The translations under genes were made by a program, and so were the position numbers. Shown one piece after another: positions 1 to 14,800 of a stretch of 64,000 nt of DNA. The stretch is from positions 12,481,501-12,545,500 of the forward strand of contig NC_046680.1 of assembly GCF_009870125.1 (NCBI RefSeq), given 5' to 3'. The stretch comes from Drosophila pseudoobscura (lineage: Eukaryota > Arthropoda > Insecta > Diptera > Drosophilidae). Each line of letters begins with the position of its first letter. Position 1 is the stretch's first letter. Below the pieces are notes generated by a model. The model did not search any database, was not told where the DNA came from, and saw only the letters and a program-made list of their open reading frames with translations.

Positions 1-963
1 TACAACTTCATTTCGCTTTGGCGATTTGATGGCCGCGATATGGCCCGGCCAAAAGCGAAATTTATTTTTATGTTAATGGCCCTGGCGGTGGCGGGGGGCG
101 GCGTGCGGCGTGCGGCGGGTGGCGTGCGCCGTGTGGCTCAACGAACGCATTTCGTGAAAGGAAAAGCGCTGGTGGAAACCAGGAAAGCAGGAAAGCTGTG
201 AAAACAGGGAAAAGGTTGCCATGGACCAGAAGGGGGAACATGTTTCCTGTGTGGCACATTGCTGATCGGTGACTGGGCTGAGAACAAGAACAAAAGCCCG
301 TGTGAAACAGCTGCGCTTTGTTTGGATCAGAGCCAGGCTCCACGCGATGGTGCCGCATTTTGACAGCTCCCCTTCCCCTTCCCGCTCACACACACACACA
401 GCCACATGCACACACTCACGAAGGAGGCATTTACGACACCGATTGGGGCATGACTCACTTTGATAAACATGCATCACCCCAGCAGTTCCGACGGATCACA
501 GAAGCGGCGTGAGAACCCAATCGAAAGTGTCTCCCTTGGGGGGAAATCCGATATGGTGTTTGTTGTGACAGTGGACGTGGACCGATAAACATCCGCCGAG
601 CAACCTGAATCGATCTGAATCCATCCTCCAGACTATGCCGAAATCTGCTGTGGCCATCCATCTCTTTGCTTAGGGAAACCATTTCCAGGCCTCCTGCCTT
701 CCCACACTGTATAATCTCCATTAGGCACTCGCAGCTTGTGGTGCCACATGAGGCACATAGTACTTGCAATTTCTCTGTGCGTTGCATCTACAACTCGGCA
801 ATTTCGCAATCATCGAAATGCAATTCGAATGCCATCATTTATCTGCTGGTCCGACTGCGCCTCCTTCCCAGCCTTTTCCTGGCACAATTTTTCATTTTTT
901 CTTGCGATCGAATCCTGCTGCAAAGTAAATATTGAAGGTAGGAGGAGCCGGTGCCAGTGCCGG

Positions 964-994
<31 letters not shown>

Positions 995-3900
995 GCCTGC
1001 TCTGGCTTTCTGGTCCCGAGACAATCGATTACCGGACTGTGAGTGCGACTGCGACTGCGGCTGAGACTGCGACTGCGACTGGGGCGCAAACGTAATCAGA
1101 CAAATTCAATTTACGGCAATTTGCATGCCGCTCTGGCAGTCCGACAGAGTTATCCGCGATTCGCCTTCGGAGTCGTAGTCTCTGTTTCCATGAAAAATGA
1201 CAATTGCTATGGATGTAGCAGTTGCAGTTGCAGTTGCAGTGGCAGGCTGTGGATGTGTTTGCTGCCGTCATTCTAATGTATGGAGTAACTGGGAGGCAGG
1301 CGCACAGGCACACAGGCACACAGGCAAGGCAACTGCGCCTGCTTCCAAGGCTGTTTCCATCCGATCCGTGGTGCCCGCTGCCCATTTGGCGCCTTATCGC
1401 TGCACTCGCATCTTCCCCCCACAATTGCGGCAGTGGCAGCGGCGGCGGCAGCCGCAACCTGAGATCTGGCGGCAGGTTCGGGTTTTGTTGTTTTGGCCAT
1501 TGCAGGAAATGAAAAATTGGCAAACATGCCACGCTCCGCTGTGCTCTCCTCTCCGCGTACATGCATATGTTGCACATAATTGGCGTTTATGCCACAAGCG
1601 ACGAAATGCAACCTGCAATGCCCGCAAAGAAAACAAAAAACAGTGCAGAAATTCCAGCTACAGCTCCGAAGCCTTTGATACCCTTGCAGATCGTTCGATA
1701 TAGTGATCAGACTCAGATATCCAAAGGAAACTACTTCTTGTTGAGTTTTGATTGGATTATCTTTGGGGGAGGCAGAGTTTTTCCAAAGGGGACATTCTGC
1801 TTAGACGATTGTTCCTATCCGAGCCGATGATAGAACTATAGATTCCCTGCCTCCAAAGCTCCAATACGATTCACGATACCCTCTCTGGAAGGGTATAGCT
1901 ACACAATGTTGCTGATGCGTTGCTGATACGCCCGTTTGGTTGTGAAAAGTTGTCCGGATTTGTTCGTGGCTTTTGTTTGGTGCCCCCCCCTCGATCTCCC
2001 ACTCTCCCTCTCTCTCTCTCTCCCTCATTTTGGGGTGTGTCGCCTGCAGCCGAATGCGGCCACTTTTGGCGCACTCACTTAACCTTTGAACTGGCAAATG
2101 TTGTCGCTGGTGGCACCACCGCAGTGGTGGTGCTGCCTTGAAACGTGATTAAATTTAATTAACATTTGCTTCCTAAAAAGTTGTGTGGCATGTGAAATTT
2201 AGTCATTAGTTGTTGTTATTGTGCGGCCATTAGTGCACACATTTGGCAGCCACGCCCACCACCGATCACGATCCGATACCTGCTGCAGGTGCCACAGAGC
2301 ACTGAAGGAAACGTCTCGCATTTGTGTGTGGAAAGGAGACCACTGGTTGCATTGCAGTAACATCCCAGCACGATGGCTCCATTGAATTTGCATAGCCCAA
2401 ACGCTCCGAACGCTCCGAACGCGGCTAGAAATCGGTGATAATGATGGCGTGTCGCAGTCAGACACACGAAGAGAATTTAATTAGAAACGGGCCACGGTCC
2501 GGGGCTGGGTTCTCTGTTTTGGGGTCAGGCAATCGCTGGGCAGAAAGCTTTGCGGCGTGTCAGCATGGCCATTTGCCGTAAATCAAATGCACAAAACTCT
2601 CGCCCAACAGCCCAAAATCCCAGCAGAAGCATTGCCACAGAACCAAAACCAAAACCAGACCCATTCCCATTACCATTCCATGGCACAATTTGTACAAAGA
2701 ATGGGCGAAAGAATGTCGCAATCAAAATTTCAACATCATGTTGCCTCCTCGATGGCTGCAGCAGGAGGTGGAGGAGGAGGAGGAGGAGCTGCGCCCACGG
2801 GACTATATTTAGCTCCAGTCGATCGGCCGTCGATGGGGCCTAATGTTTCTGTTTCGGAATCTGAAGTCGATTCCGAATGTCTTCCCATTGCACATACTAC
2901 TCGTACTCGTACACACTGAACAGACAGACAGACAGACGGAAGGGAACTCAATAATAATGACCCAAAATCCACTTGAATGGAACTCTGAATATGCTTCTAA
3001 TTGGCGCAAATTATTGTAGAGATCTTCTCCAGATTGTGGGGCCCCCAATAATGATGCCTGGGCCTTTGAAATTGCCAGCAATTTGTGGCTGCTTCGGGAC
3101 TCTGCAGACAAAATAAATCTTTTATTTATTCGGTTCTCCTCGGGCCTGGCACTGAAGTATTCAATTACCATAAATTAATATTGTGGCTTAATTAGAGAGC
3201 CAGACGAAAAAAAGGGGAGCCATGTCCAAGGCTCTGACACTAAACTTGACCCACAAATATCTATAGAATACACAGATACTCGTACTGTATATTCTCTCTA
3301 CCATCAGCTGCATTTATTCACTCTCTGATGAATGTCCAGTGAATGTTCTTTGAGATATAGTGGCCTGAGGTTTGCTAGGAATACAATCCTCTTGCGAGTT
3401 CCGTTCAATTGGTTCAATAATTAGTCACAATATCCTGAAGAGCAGGGATCTGAGGTCAAAGGTCTCTGGTGGGAGCTATTCTTAGCCATCGTGTTCGGCG
3501 CCTCTGGCTCCAGGCAGCAAAATGTGGCAGTATGCTGTGTGTGCGCTTGTGCAACCAATTATTAATTGCCTATGAATTATGCTGCAGCAACATTTCTGCA
3601 TTCCTCCAACGACTCTGCCATCTGAGTCAGCAGTTTCCATCGGCCTGGCGCCGTCGTCTCCGTCCCCATCGCAGGCGTCAACGGCGTGTGCCCGTGCCTG
3701 AGCCTGCCTTTCTGTGGATGTGGATGGGGACGGGGATGTGTGTGGGTGGATTGGCCAAGAGCCCAGAGAGTATTCTTGCTTCGGATCGAATTCCTTAGCC
3801 ATTCTCCGACTTTGTCGCGCCCCTTTTTGCATTGCTTATTAAATTACAAAACAACGGCCCACACATAAATAAACGTGGCGAGCTCTTCCCTGGCATTAGA

Positions 3901-6080
3901 TGATGGCAATAGGAAATGCCTATCCTCATCGGGATCCAGCTACAGCCACAGCCACAGCCAGAACCACAGACAAGAGCCCCTTCTCTCCTTTATGAAAGAT
4001 TCCTAGCGCTTGGCGTCTATAATTAAGCGTGAAATGTTGCTGGCGTTACGCCGCATTCCTTAAGCCGACGCAGGCCCTTTGGCTATGGCCACAGATCCAA
4101 GACCAAAGACCCAAGACCCAAGACCCAGACCGAGACCCAAGAAGGAGGACCAACATCCCCGACTCCAGCTGGACCAAGAGGAAGACAGTCACTTTTATGG
4201 GCTCCTTGGGCTCGGTGCTCTGGCAGCAGCCACAGCAGCAGCAATTCTTATTAATTGCAAGTGTCCGCACTTACTTTGCAACATGTTGCAATTAGAATCT
4301 TGAGCCTGGCTGCCTGCCTGTTGACGGAAGTCCATTCAAATGAAGACCCCCGAGGGTCTCCAGCCCCAGACCAGAGTTCAATGGACTCCAGACGCGAGTA
4401 AGGGCCAGGGCAACATCTCTTCCACGGATCGGGAACCGCGAAAATTGATTTCTCTTGTTAGGGTTTTAGCACTTTTTCGGCCACAGACATTCAGCCATTC
4501 AGCCGTCCAGGCACCAGCTTAGTCAGGCATCCATTGAAGCCATCGAAGCCTCCAGTCGGCCAGGCAGTAATTAAAATAAATTGCTTTCGAAGCGCAGTCC
4601 CAGCCACATCTAGTGTTGGCCATCTAACGCTCTTTGCCCGTGTCCAGGTCCTGGGCTGGAACGGAGCTGTTGATAGAATTTGCACTCGACTTTGGTGTGG
4701 CTCCTGCTCCTGCCCCAGCTCCTGCCCCAGCCAGGGCCATCAAATTAAAGCGCTAAATTGTTGCTCGCCTTTTCCTGTCTTTCATCACGCCATCGTCGTC
4801 GTTTCGTCGTTTCGCCGTGGTCGTCATAGCCATCTCCATACACCGATCGCTATGTCTGTGCCTGGGCCTGTGCCTGTGTCTGTGGCTGGTTCATTAACAT
4901 ATGTTTGCTCCTCAGATCGGCGGAGCATTGCTGGCTGTAAATTACCGATGGACAGAACAGGCTGCCCATGGCAGTGAAATTTTATGATGCCACAATTCCA
5001 ATGGATATTCCAGTACTACTTAAAGCCAAACTGCTGACCAGAGCAGATGCCTCCTCGTGGATGCCAGTTAATGGGCGGCATTCAGCGTTCAGCATTCGGC
5101 ATTCGGCATGGAGGCAGATCTTTTGTGCATCAATTAAAGAAGTGGCCATAATTTGATTGTTTTGGCCTGACCTGCTTTTTATGGCTGCACTGAGTTGCAG
5201 TTTTCCACTTGCCAATTATGGCTGCTGCTGCTGACGCTGCTGCTGTTGGTTGCATGCAACGCCGGTGGTCCACTGGTCGTTGTACCAATCTTGGACAGAC
5301 ACTTTGGCCGTGGCTCAAACGCGTTCTCTGCCATTTAAGCGATCTCTCCGCTCCGCTCCGCTCTCCTCTGCCCTGGTCTGGTCTCTGCTCTACTCTGTCC
5401 TGCCTGTGGCATCTTTTCGCTGGAAAATCTTTGAACCACTTTGAGAGAGCATTGACCATTAATTGATGCCTTTCAAAAGCATTGACATTGGATGCTATGC
5501 TGGCATGTGGTCCACTGCCTTGGGCGGCATATGGCACAGCTCCAGCTCCGCTTATGGGCAGCTCCAGTTGGGGCAGGCTCTCCACATTCCTGGCGGATCG
5601 ATGCGGCCTCTAATGCCCATTCTTGGCTTTCATTTGATGGCAGTCGCTAATTTCTCGGGCTGTCATCCACCCATCAACGATGATGATGATGGGATCAGGC
5701 ATTGAAGTGATGTAACCTTTGTGGGCAACATTCCACTCCATCCCAACCAATCCCATCCACTGCAGTGCACTGGCATCGTATCGCTGACCTTCAGCGAACC
5801 CGAAGTGAAGACCATAGCTGATTGGGACGCGGATTGACTTGTCATACAGACAGGCTGCAGAACTTGTTAACACTGTTAACAAACTGATATCTTGGCCAGC
5901 GGAGGAATGCAAATTTATCCAAGCGACGCACGGTGAACATGTTTATGGAGCTCATTAGCGGTAAGCCAGTGAGCCCTCTCCAGGCGGACCCGACCCACTC
6001 CTATCTAGAGTCAATATGGCCATCCACACTCAACTTTAGACTCTTGGCCTTCAAACTGGCAGACAAGCACAGTCTCTTAC

Positions 6081-6175
6081 TCTGACTGTGACTCCGACTG
6101 TGACTCTGGCTGTGACTCTGACTGTGACTCTGGCTCCTACTGATTGACTAACTGACTGACTGACTGACTGATTGA
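6081..6175. repeat. TGACTCTG/TGAC simple repeat
   Basis: An imperfect 12 bp repeat built on TGACTCTGACTG runs into a plain TGAC tetranucleotide array. It contains several TGACTC words that resemble AP-1 half-sites, which is probably incidental. Confidence 0.7.
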
Positions 6176-9100
6176 GTGACGTTTTGAGCTATGGCTTGAC
6201 TGGGTTAGCAGTATCTCCCACGTCGTTGCACGCTGCCTACTGCAATCCCTTATGCAATCCACTGCTCCACTTATTGGAGCCCTCGTACTCTAATCAATCA
6301 CGGAGCGAGCAAAAGACCTAAGCTCTGATTGACATTTCCTGCCCTTTCCCTCTCCCTCTCCCTCGGTCTAACTGTCTTTGGTGCTCTCGGCTTTCGGCTG
6401 ATGCGTATTTGATATGGGGGAAAATTGATTTCGAAAGCGAAAACCGCAGAGACGTAGACACAGAGACACCTTAAACCGCATGAAAATGTTGCCTGTCCGC
6501 AGAGATTAGCGTCTCGCCCCCAGCTGCTCTGTTTGCCCAGGCCGCGGCGTCTCCCAGGCGGAGGTCAATGCAATGGCGCTGCTACTTTCCATATTTGCAG
6601 CTCCATCTGCTAATTAAATGTGATTGTTCAGTTTACGCAATGGCGCCACCCCCACTGCCTCTCTACCGCACTGCCAATGCGGCGATGGTGATGTCTCTAT
6701 CTGGCCTTATGCGATCGTGCCTGAGGCCAATTTCACCGAGCCCTTGAACTGGTCATGGCCATATCCCCATCATGGTCGCTGTCCGCATCTGCATCTGCAT
6801 CTGCATCTGCACTGGCGTCCATATTTGGCACCGCCAGGCAAACATTAGCATAAGGCCAATGCCCTGCCATTTTCGGTCTCTCCATCTGAAACGGGGCTTG
6901 GCAGAGAGGCTGGAACGGGGACTGGAACTCCAACTGGAACTGCGACTCGAGTGAAATTAGTTTTTACCAGCGAATTTGTTCGCCGTTGCCATTTCCGCTG
7001 AGGCGGCTATATTTAGTGGCTAAAATCTGTTCACACTTTTATGCATTTCGCGCATTTGTCATTCATCACAGACAGCCAGGCCAGCGAGGGAAAGAGAGGA
7101 GGGTTCGAGACTGGGACTGGGACTGGGATGCTTATGATGTTTATGGGCAACATCTTTAGCTGCAACTCTGAAATGCCAGAGTCAAGCAGTACGTCATTGA
7201 GAATGCACGAGATGTTGTGTCTAGGTGGGGAGCTCTTCAGCTCTCCGGCTCCTCCTCCTCCTCGGGCTGGAGTGCAAAGTGCAACAGCTCTGGCTTCTCC
7301 GGTGCTCCTCCAGTGAAGTGTCGCATGCCAGGACAGGCCAGAGGAGGCCACAGTGGGCCAATGACTGACTAAAACTTGAAGATGAACATTTGCAGAACAA
7401 CGATATGAATGAAGATAGTTCTGAAATTGAAAAGAAAGACTTCAAGGCATTAATGATTCTATAGCTTAATGCTGAATTGTATCTGATGATCAAATGAATT
7501 CCATTTGGAATTGTTAAGAGTGCAATGTTCGATGTTGAACCACTGTGGTGTGGGCCTGTGCTGGCGCAAGTTAATTTAGAATCAGCAGCCATGTTTTATG
7601 CGATTTTAGCACTTTTTAGCCTTGGCATGTTTCGGCGTGGCCTGGTCGTGGGCCTGTGCTGTTTAATGGATGTCTGCCCCATGGAATTTAGCACGTTTTG
7701 CCATGCCGCACACCGCTCCGAGGAAAACTAATATGCCAGGTCTGTCCGTCTGCACGCCTGCCAGCCTGCCAGCCTGCCTGCCTCTTGGCCAGGCCGTGTG
7801 ACATTTATGGCTTCCCCCGGCTCTCCGGCTGAGTATCTGTGTTTGAGTCTGGCTCTGGCTCTGGCTCTGGCTCTAGCTCTAGCTGTGCCATAGAGCTCTG
7901 TCTTTCACGTGCAAATATGAACAAGATTTATAACTTTTTGGCGGCGACATTTTCCTAGATTTTTGTTTGCTGCCGCTTTAAAAGGATTTCACTTTTCGCT
8001 GGAAACGCCAAAGGAGCCTCAGCCAGTGCTAGGCACTAAAAGCAAAAGTAGCCAAGTTGTTTGCCAATGCGTTGGCCTGGATGAGCATCCACTCAACGGT
8101 GGCAGGAAGGGGTGGCAGGAGTGGCGGTGGTGAGCCGTTTAAGTGCCTCTGATCCATGGCCAGGCAGGGGCAGGCGGCGGCTACGGAACTCGTGGGCTAA
8201 AAATACATTTGAAATCTGTATGCCGCACTCCGTGAGGGGCAGCATCTTGGGGAATTTGTATGCTTATGCGTCTGGAAGATTCGCTCAATTTGAAAAGAAT
8301 TTCCAGACCATTTGTAGAGGAAAGCGGAAACGATCGCTAATCCGCAAGAAATCATAAATGCCTCTTAGCGAACATTAGATGGAGGAGATCTGCTTCAAGG
8401 ATGGGCCCGATGGGTTTTCTTTCGTATTCTTCGTATTCTTCTTGTAGATGAACGTTTGAGTTATTGAACTTTTGGAATGCTGCCCTAAGATTGATCGCAT
8501 TTGGCTTCGATTTTACGACTTCCTGGCCATTTTCCACACACAGTCTTTCCCCCACATGTGTCCTAGGCATGCGGCTCACGTGTGCATTCTGCTTCCGTTT
8601 CGCAGTTTATGTTTCAGCTTAAATATTCAATTAAGTTGCGTTTTACTTCGGCTTCTTATCGGGGCAGATGTGTGCCCGAGTCGCATTGAATAACAACTTA
8701 ATTGGCAGTTGCAAAATGATGCGTGCCCATAAGCCATGAGCGCTTGGGACACGTCTGGCGGCCGTTCACAGTTGATAATGCCAGCCAGTGGCCCCACACC
8801 ACCCCGCCCCACCCCCGGGGCCACCAATGGGCCAGCATTTCCCTAAACACCAGACAAGCGATGGCGCCAGGCCAGTTCAAGCCACGGGGACAGACAAACT
8901 GAAATGCCGATTAAAATATCAATTGCCAGACGACAACGATGCGGACACCGCGGACACAGCGATCATGACGATGATGGCGATGGCGACTAAGCGCATTAAT
9001 TTAACGCCATCAACAGCTGGCCAAGACGATCCAAGACGTCCAGGAGGGAGGGGCGTAGACGGTCCGACCGCGGCGGCGGGGCCAATGCATAAACAAAATG

Positions 9101-11136
9101 TCATCCGCTGGCCGCTGGAGAGGTGCAGCATTTGAACGATTCCAATTCCAATTCCGATTCCGATTCCAATTTCGATTTCGGGGCCGTGCCGAATCCAATT
9201 CCGATAGGCATCGGACAGCACTTTCCCCTGCCGTCGCGCATAATTCAATGTCGCGACTGGGACTTGCACTTGGCTTATAAATCAGGCCCAGACGCCTGGC
9301 CAACATCTTGTCAACGCTGCCGTCGCCGCCGCCACCGCCGCCGCCGCTGCAGCTGCCAGCTGGATCTTCTGCCTGGTCGTGTCGTGTCGTGTCGGGTCGG
9401 GTCCGGTTCGGTACCGGCCTGGATGACCTTTGGGCGCTGCGCTGATATTTTTAGCCGCAATCGCGTAATCTTTAGCCCGCGAGCCTTTGGGGCCTTATGA
9501 AATTGTGTCAGCTCAGCCATAAATTGCCAGCTTTAAGAGCTCCGCTCAGCGGTACGCGAGGGACTCCTCCAGCCGGACTGGCTGGACTTTGTCGCTGGGG
9601 CATTAAAGGGATTTGGATTTGGAAAATGAAACCAGACAACACTTCAGCCTCTCCGCACTGTCATAGGCCCCGTAACCGACTCTGTTTCGGTTTCGGTTTC
9701 TGTTTCTGTTTCTGTTTCTGTCTCTGTCCCTGACACCCTTTCTGGCCATGAGGGGGCTACTCCAATTGCAAATTGCAAAATGACAGAGAGCCGAGCCGCA
9801 CTTTGCCGTCACGGCATTGTTTCCCCGCCTGGCAGTGCGACAGGCCTGAAGAATTTGTTGCATATTTCAGGCGGAGATCGACGGCCAGATTAGAGGATAT
9901 TCCAGTCGGGCTTTCCGACACCGACTCCGACTACGACTCTGCCATAAATAGCTGGAAATAGCCGCCACAGCTGTTGGCCTTTAATTAAATGCTCCCCCGG
10001 CAAGTGGCAGCGATTAGAGTCAGCATCTCTGTCAGCAGAGAGGGAGGGAGGGAGAGCGTGAGAGAGGGAGATAACCTGTCGGCACAGCAGCCCACGGTTC
10101 GGCAATTAAGCAAAACGCTCTGGTCTGGCCATTTAACTGGGTCACCATGGAGGCAGGAGTACGATCCGATCCGTTCCGATCCGATCTATCTATTGGCTGC
10201 TGCTGGATCCTATGCCCGAGTGGATGTATCTGCGGCCCACGCATGCGCAGCCCCTGCAAAATAATCAAACAAAATGATGGAAAATTAAATGTACAAATCA
10301 TGTTTACGACTTGTCGTCAGTCAGTCCCGAAAAAGACAGGCTTTGAGAGGCAGCGCGACTGGGGAGCGACTACGGAGCGAATGGGGAGACTACTAGACAG
10401 GACAGCCTCTCAAGTTTGCCAGTGGGCGTGGCACTACTCATGCAAACTAATTGTTGTTCGTGGCGTTGCAAAATGTTGCCCAACATGTTGCCAACAGCAT
10501 TGCCTCCCCTCGAGCCCAGCACCGAAGTCGGAGTCCGCGCTGGAGCCACATTGACACCATTCGCAATTAGAAGAAAAAGTGCCCCGTCGGCTACTGTGCC
10601 GCACAGCCACCAGAAGAGGAGTACTGGAACGCAGGATGGGGCTATGCTAATACCTGCAGCATTCTAAATAGCTGAAAACCAGCTCTGCTCTGGCCGGTCA
10701 TTCCTATTCCCCGGTAGCAGCCAAGCAGCCGATCAACGTGGGCCGAGAGGCACACAAGTTTTGTCTTTAAAACTTAATTGCTGATTTGCTCAGCCTTCTG
10801 CCAGAGCAGAAGGGGAGGGAAGCCGGCTGTTAGTTTAATGTGCTAACAGATAATCACATCCACTAAGGCCACAATGAAGATGGATTCCGGGTGCGGAAAG
10901 TGGGAGATTCAGTGAGATATCCTTGCTGAGTTGATTCCGTAGCGCCTCAAGGAATTGCATTCTTATTTATAGAATACTCACGATCCCTCTCCGATTTCCA
11001 TGGCTAGCAATTTGCAGTCCTTTGTCTTCCTTCGGCAGAGGGAAGGGATCGAACGATCAGCAGTCGTTAAGGCTGCTTCATGCTCTATTGACTATTGACT
11101 GACGCGATCTATAATTTATATATCAAGAGCGTACGA

Positions 11137-11156
11137 GTGTGTGTGTGTGTGTGTGT
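11137..11156. repeat. (GT)n microsatellite
   Basis: About ten GT dinucleotides in noncoding DNA upstream of the RhoGEF exons. Confidence 0.8.
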
Positions 11157-11876
11157 CGATAATGTTATTAAATCCACAGTTGTGAGCGCTTTTGATTAAT
11201 TGAAGCATTTGTGAGAAATGATGAGCAGGCTTTGGAATGTTCATGCCAATTGCCGGCGACGTCGATGTTGACTGTGTTGCCTGTTGCATGGTTGGTTGCA
11301 TGGCATTGTTGCCTCTTGTCTGTTGTCTGCTGTCCGTTGTCTGTTGCTTGTTGCTGGCCAACTGTAGCCTGTTACCTGGCTGTGGTTTTGGTTTTGGCCA
11401 TGTTGCGTTGGCATATCAATTCACATGTCAGGCCGCCAGGCAGGCACGCTCGCACAACAGGCAACAGGCAACAGGCGGTGGGGGCAATGGCAATAGCAAC
11501 CTACTTATTTATGCAGCAGACTTGGTCTGATCGTGGCCAGAACCCGCTCGACGCCGCCGCTGCCACCGCTGCCGCTGCCTGCCCCGACTGACTGATGGCC
11601 ACATTCTGACTCTGCGGCCTCTGCTCTGAGCCGGGCTCCGCATCCTGGGGCCAAACAACTCAATACATCAGCTGTCTGTTGGCAGTGCCCTGGCATAATT
11701 CATTTTACGCAGCTAAATTATAGCAAATATCGCAAAAATTATGTATTCTGTGGTTCGATCCAATCCGATCCGATCGGAGCGGATCGTAGTGGTTTCCAGC
11801 GTTAGACACACAGCCCACACACTCCCCAAACTGCAACTAACAATCTCTGCTCTGCGTGTCGCTCCACTCGTTTCAG

Positions 11877-14800
11877 GTAGCACCACAGAGCTGGCACCTT
11901 CGCTGCTGGGCATCTACGACACATTGACGAACAGCCTGGCTGCCAGCGCGGGCGTGGCAGCTCCCACTGTGACACACGAGACCAAGAGCCAGGCACAGGG
12001 ACAGGCCCAGCTCCAGCTCAAGGCGCAGAACATCACCAAGACGAACATCAGCAGTGGCGAATCGACGCCCAAGAGGAGCAACAGCAGCAGCAGCAACAGC
12101 TCCACATCGAGCGGCACGAGCGTCTCCACCAGCGATGATCAATCGGCCAGCTACTCGCTAACTGCCTCCAGCTCTCAGCTTGCAGCCAGTGTCCGTGCCC
12201 CGCCCCTGGTGGTGGCTGGTCTGCGGGACGAACCGGATGGGGCACAGCTGAGCCGCCTGGTGGTGCATCGCCGACAGGAGCTAGGCAGCAGCAACAGCAG
12301 CCTCGCCTCGAGCGGCAGCCGACGCGGCAACAACATTCGCATCCTCTCGGCCAACGTGCACCGCATCATCACGCACTCGGACGCCGAGCCCGTGGATGCC
12401 ATTGACATTGAGGCACTGCAGCAGCCGCAGCCGCAGCAGTCGCAATCATCCCCGCAGCTATCCCAAAGGAGTCCCACGCAGGGTCGCTACGTCAAGACGA
12501 GCAGCAGCAGTGGAGGAGGCCATCCGCCAGTGGCCACGTCCAAGCCCAAGCTGAAGCCTTCGCACATCCCCCTGTCCAAGAACACGGGCAAGCTGTTCAC
12601 GCAAGGGGGCCACGAACTGGAGCCCACCTTCGACGCCAGCAACGAGTACGTCAACTCCCTGACCTTTGCCGCCTCGGAGAAGGCGCGAAAACCACATCCG
12701 GCGACACCGTCGGACGACGACAGAACCCCCACGAACAAGAGCGTCCCCGGAACCCCGTTCCACTTTGATGGAAATCCCTTTTCGCCGCGAAAACTGACGC
12801 TTCCCCGCTACGAGTCCCAGCAGAGCATCAAGCTGATCGAGATGGAGCAGCTCGCGGCCACCAGTGTACAGCTGCAGCACGCCCGGCCAGCCACCCCAGC
12901 CACCCCAGGCACACCAGCCACCCCCTCCACGCCGGCCGCCCCTCTGCGGCCCAAGGAGTTTGTGTGCAGCGAGCCCCTGAGCCCCGTGGAGCTGGTGGAC
13001 ACAATTAACTTTGACCTGGTCGCCCAGCACATCGAGCGTCTCACTCTGGCCGATTTGGGGGCCAACTCGGGGCCGAATGCGGAGCTGATCGAGGCCGTTA
13101 ACAAGCCTCTGATCAGCAAGCCGCTGGTGAGAAGCTCCTCGGCCGCCTGTGCATCAACGATCACCAGCTCCCCGCTGCTGACCTACGCCCGCACCAAGAG
13201 CCTCAGTGCCAAGGCCTCGACCCTGGGCGCGGGAGTGCCCCTGAAGCTGCCCACGGCCGAGCAGCTGGCGGAGCTGGAGGAGGCCAACAAGCTGTCGGCG
13301 GAGAGCCTGGACCGCCTCACAGATATCAAGCCAAAGTTTGCCGCACGCCTCAGCGAGCGCCTCAACAACCGCCCGCTGTCGTCCTCCTCCATCTGCTCCA
13401 CGTCGTCCAGCTCCAGTTCGGGGTCCGATCAGCTACTCCACGGGAAGAACGCTGCCACCTCGTATCTGGCGAGTGTGGAGAGTCTGGCCGAGAGCGAGAA
13501 CGAGCTAGGGGATCCCCACCACCATCATCCGCACCACACGGTCGCAATGAGTGTCCTGGAGCGGGCTAGCCTGGAGATCATCGACTCGGAGCGCAGCTTT
13601 GTCGAGGACCTGGGCCAGGTCATCAAGGGGTGAGTGATCTATGCCCAATGGAACGAGTCAATGGATTAACCGGAACTTTTTCTTACCTTAGATACCTGCT
13701 GGATTGGAAGGAGCGTGCCTGTCTGCGTGTGAACGAATTGCAAATACTCTTTGCCAACATTGAAGAGATTTACGAATTCAACTCGATGCTGCTGCAGCGA
13801 CTGATCAACTCTGGGATGGAGCCGGGCAGGATCGCCAGATGCTTCATAGATCTGCGCGATGGCTTTGATGTGTATACAACATATTGGTGAGTGGTCTTTT
13901 TATTACTTACTTTGATTACTGCTCTTACTGTGCATTTACTACTCGTACCTTGAGTACTACGAGTACATACATATGTCTAACGTTCTCCGAGCTCTGTTCC
14001 GCTCTTACTCTATTGTCCGATTGCTGTTCCCACAAATCCTCTGATTCCACTGTACCACAGTGACCTCTCTGCTCGCTGTGATTCGGGGGCAAGCCACTGC
14101 TTTGACCATCGCTGCTGGCTGGCGTGTTCGCTGGATCTCTGATACAGCGGCGGCCAAGAACGGTAACGGCGGCCACATGATCTCGATAGCAGCGTGGCAT
14201 GGCATGGCATGACGATGACGATGACGACAACGACAACGATGGCGTCTTTGGCAGTCCAGGCACGCCATGTTCCATTTAAACGCTGACGTTTACCCCGAAC
14301 CATTGCCGCTGCTCCATTGCTCCATTGCGCTGCTGCGCTGTTGGGGCTGTCAGTGCCAATTTGGAGTAGAGCGAGGGCAGAGAGTTTGATGGCTGGAGTT
14401 TGATTTGTCGCCCCGAATGACACAGCGGCATATATCATCCGTCTGCAGGCTGCAGTTTGGTGTCCTGTCCTCCCACTCGTCCCACTCGCTCGCCCACTGG
14501 GGCAGGCAACTGATTTTAAAGTCAAATTTCATGTTCGCCTGATGAAGACCTAAAGCGCTTTCCCAGCCATAGCACATGCCATAAATCTTGCCGTTCATTG
14601 TATGTCATTCGCTCCCCCGCAGCACCAGCTACCCGGAAGCCATCTCGCTGCTGACCAAGCTGCTCCAGGCAACGCACACGAACGCCCTGCTGGCCTCCAC
14701 GCAGAAGATGCTGCACCACCGTCTGCCCCTGGGCTCCTATCTCTTAAAGCCAGTGCAGCGCATCTTGAAGTACCATCTGCTCCTCGACGTGAGTACGAAC

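Larger units (their letters stand above)
1..11876. other. Noncoding stretch, probably 5' intron or upstream DNA of the RhoGEF gene
   Basis: I see no exon here that I can support. Open frames are short, occur on both strands and mostly coincide with simple repeats (GTTGCC, GACTGC, AGACCCA, TTTCTG and TGAC runs). The first solid RhoGEF exon begins at 11877 with a clear 3' splice site and a split codon, so at least one upstream exon must exist, here or beyond the left edge. The best short candidate is 5939-5960, which has an ATG, seven codons and a GTAAGC donor in the right phase. A Gln/Gly-rich open frame at 2557-2919 is a weaker possibility. Confidence 0.5.

Noticed and set aside
12458..13030. 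190-codon minus-strand frame within the RhoGEF exon
   Set aside because: Shadow of a GC-rich coding exon, with no start context or domain.
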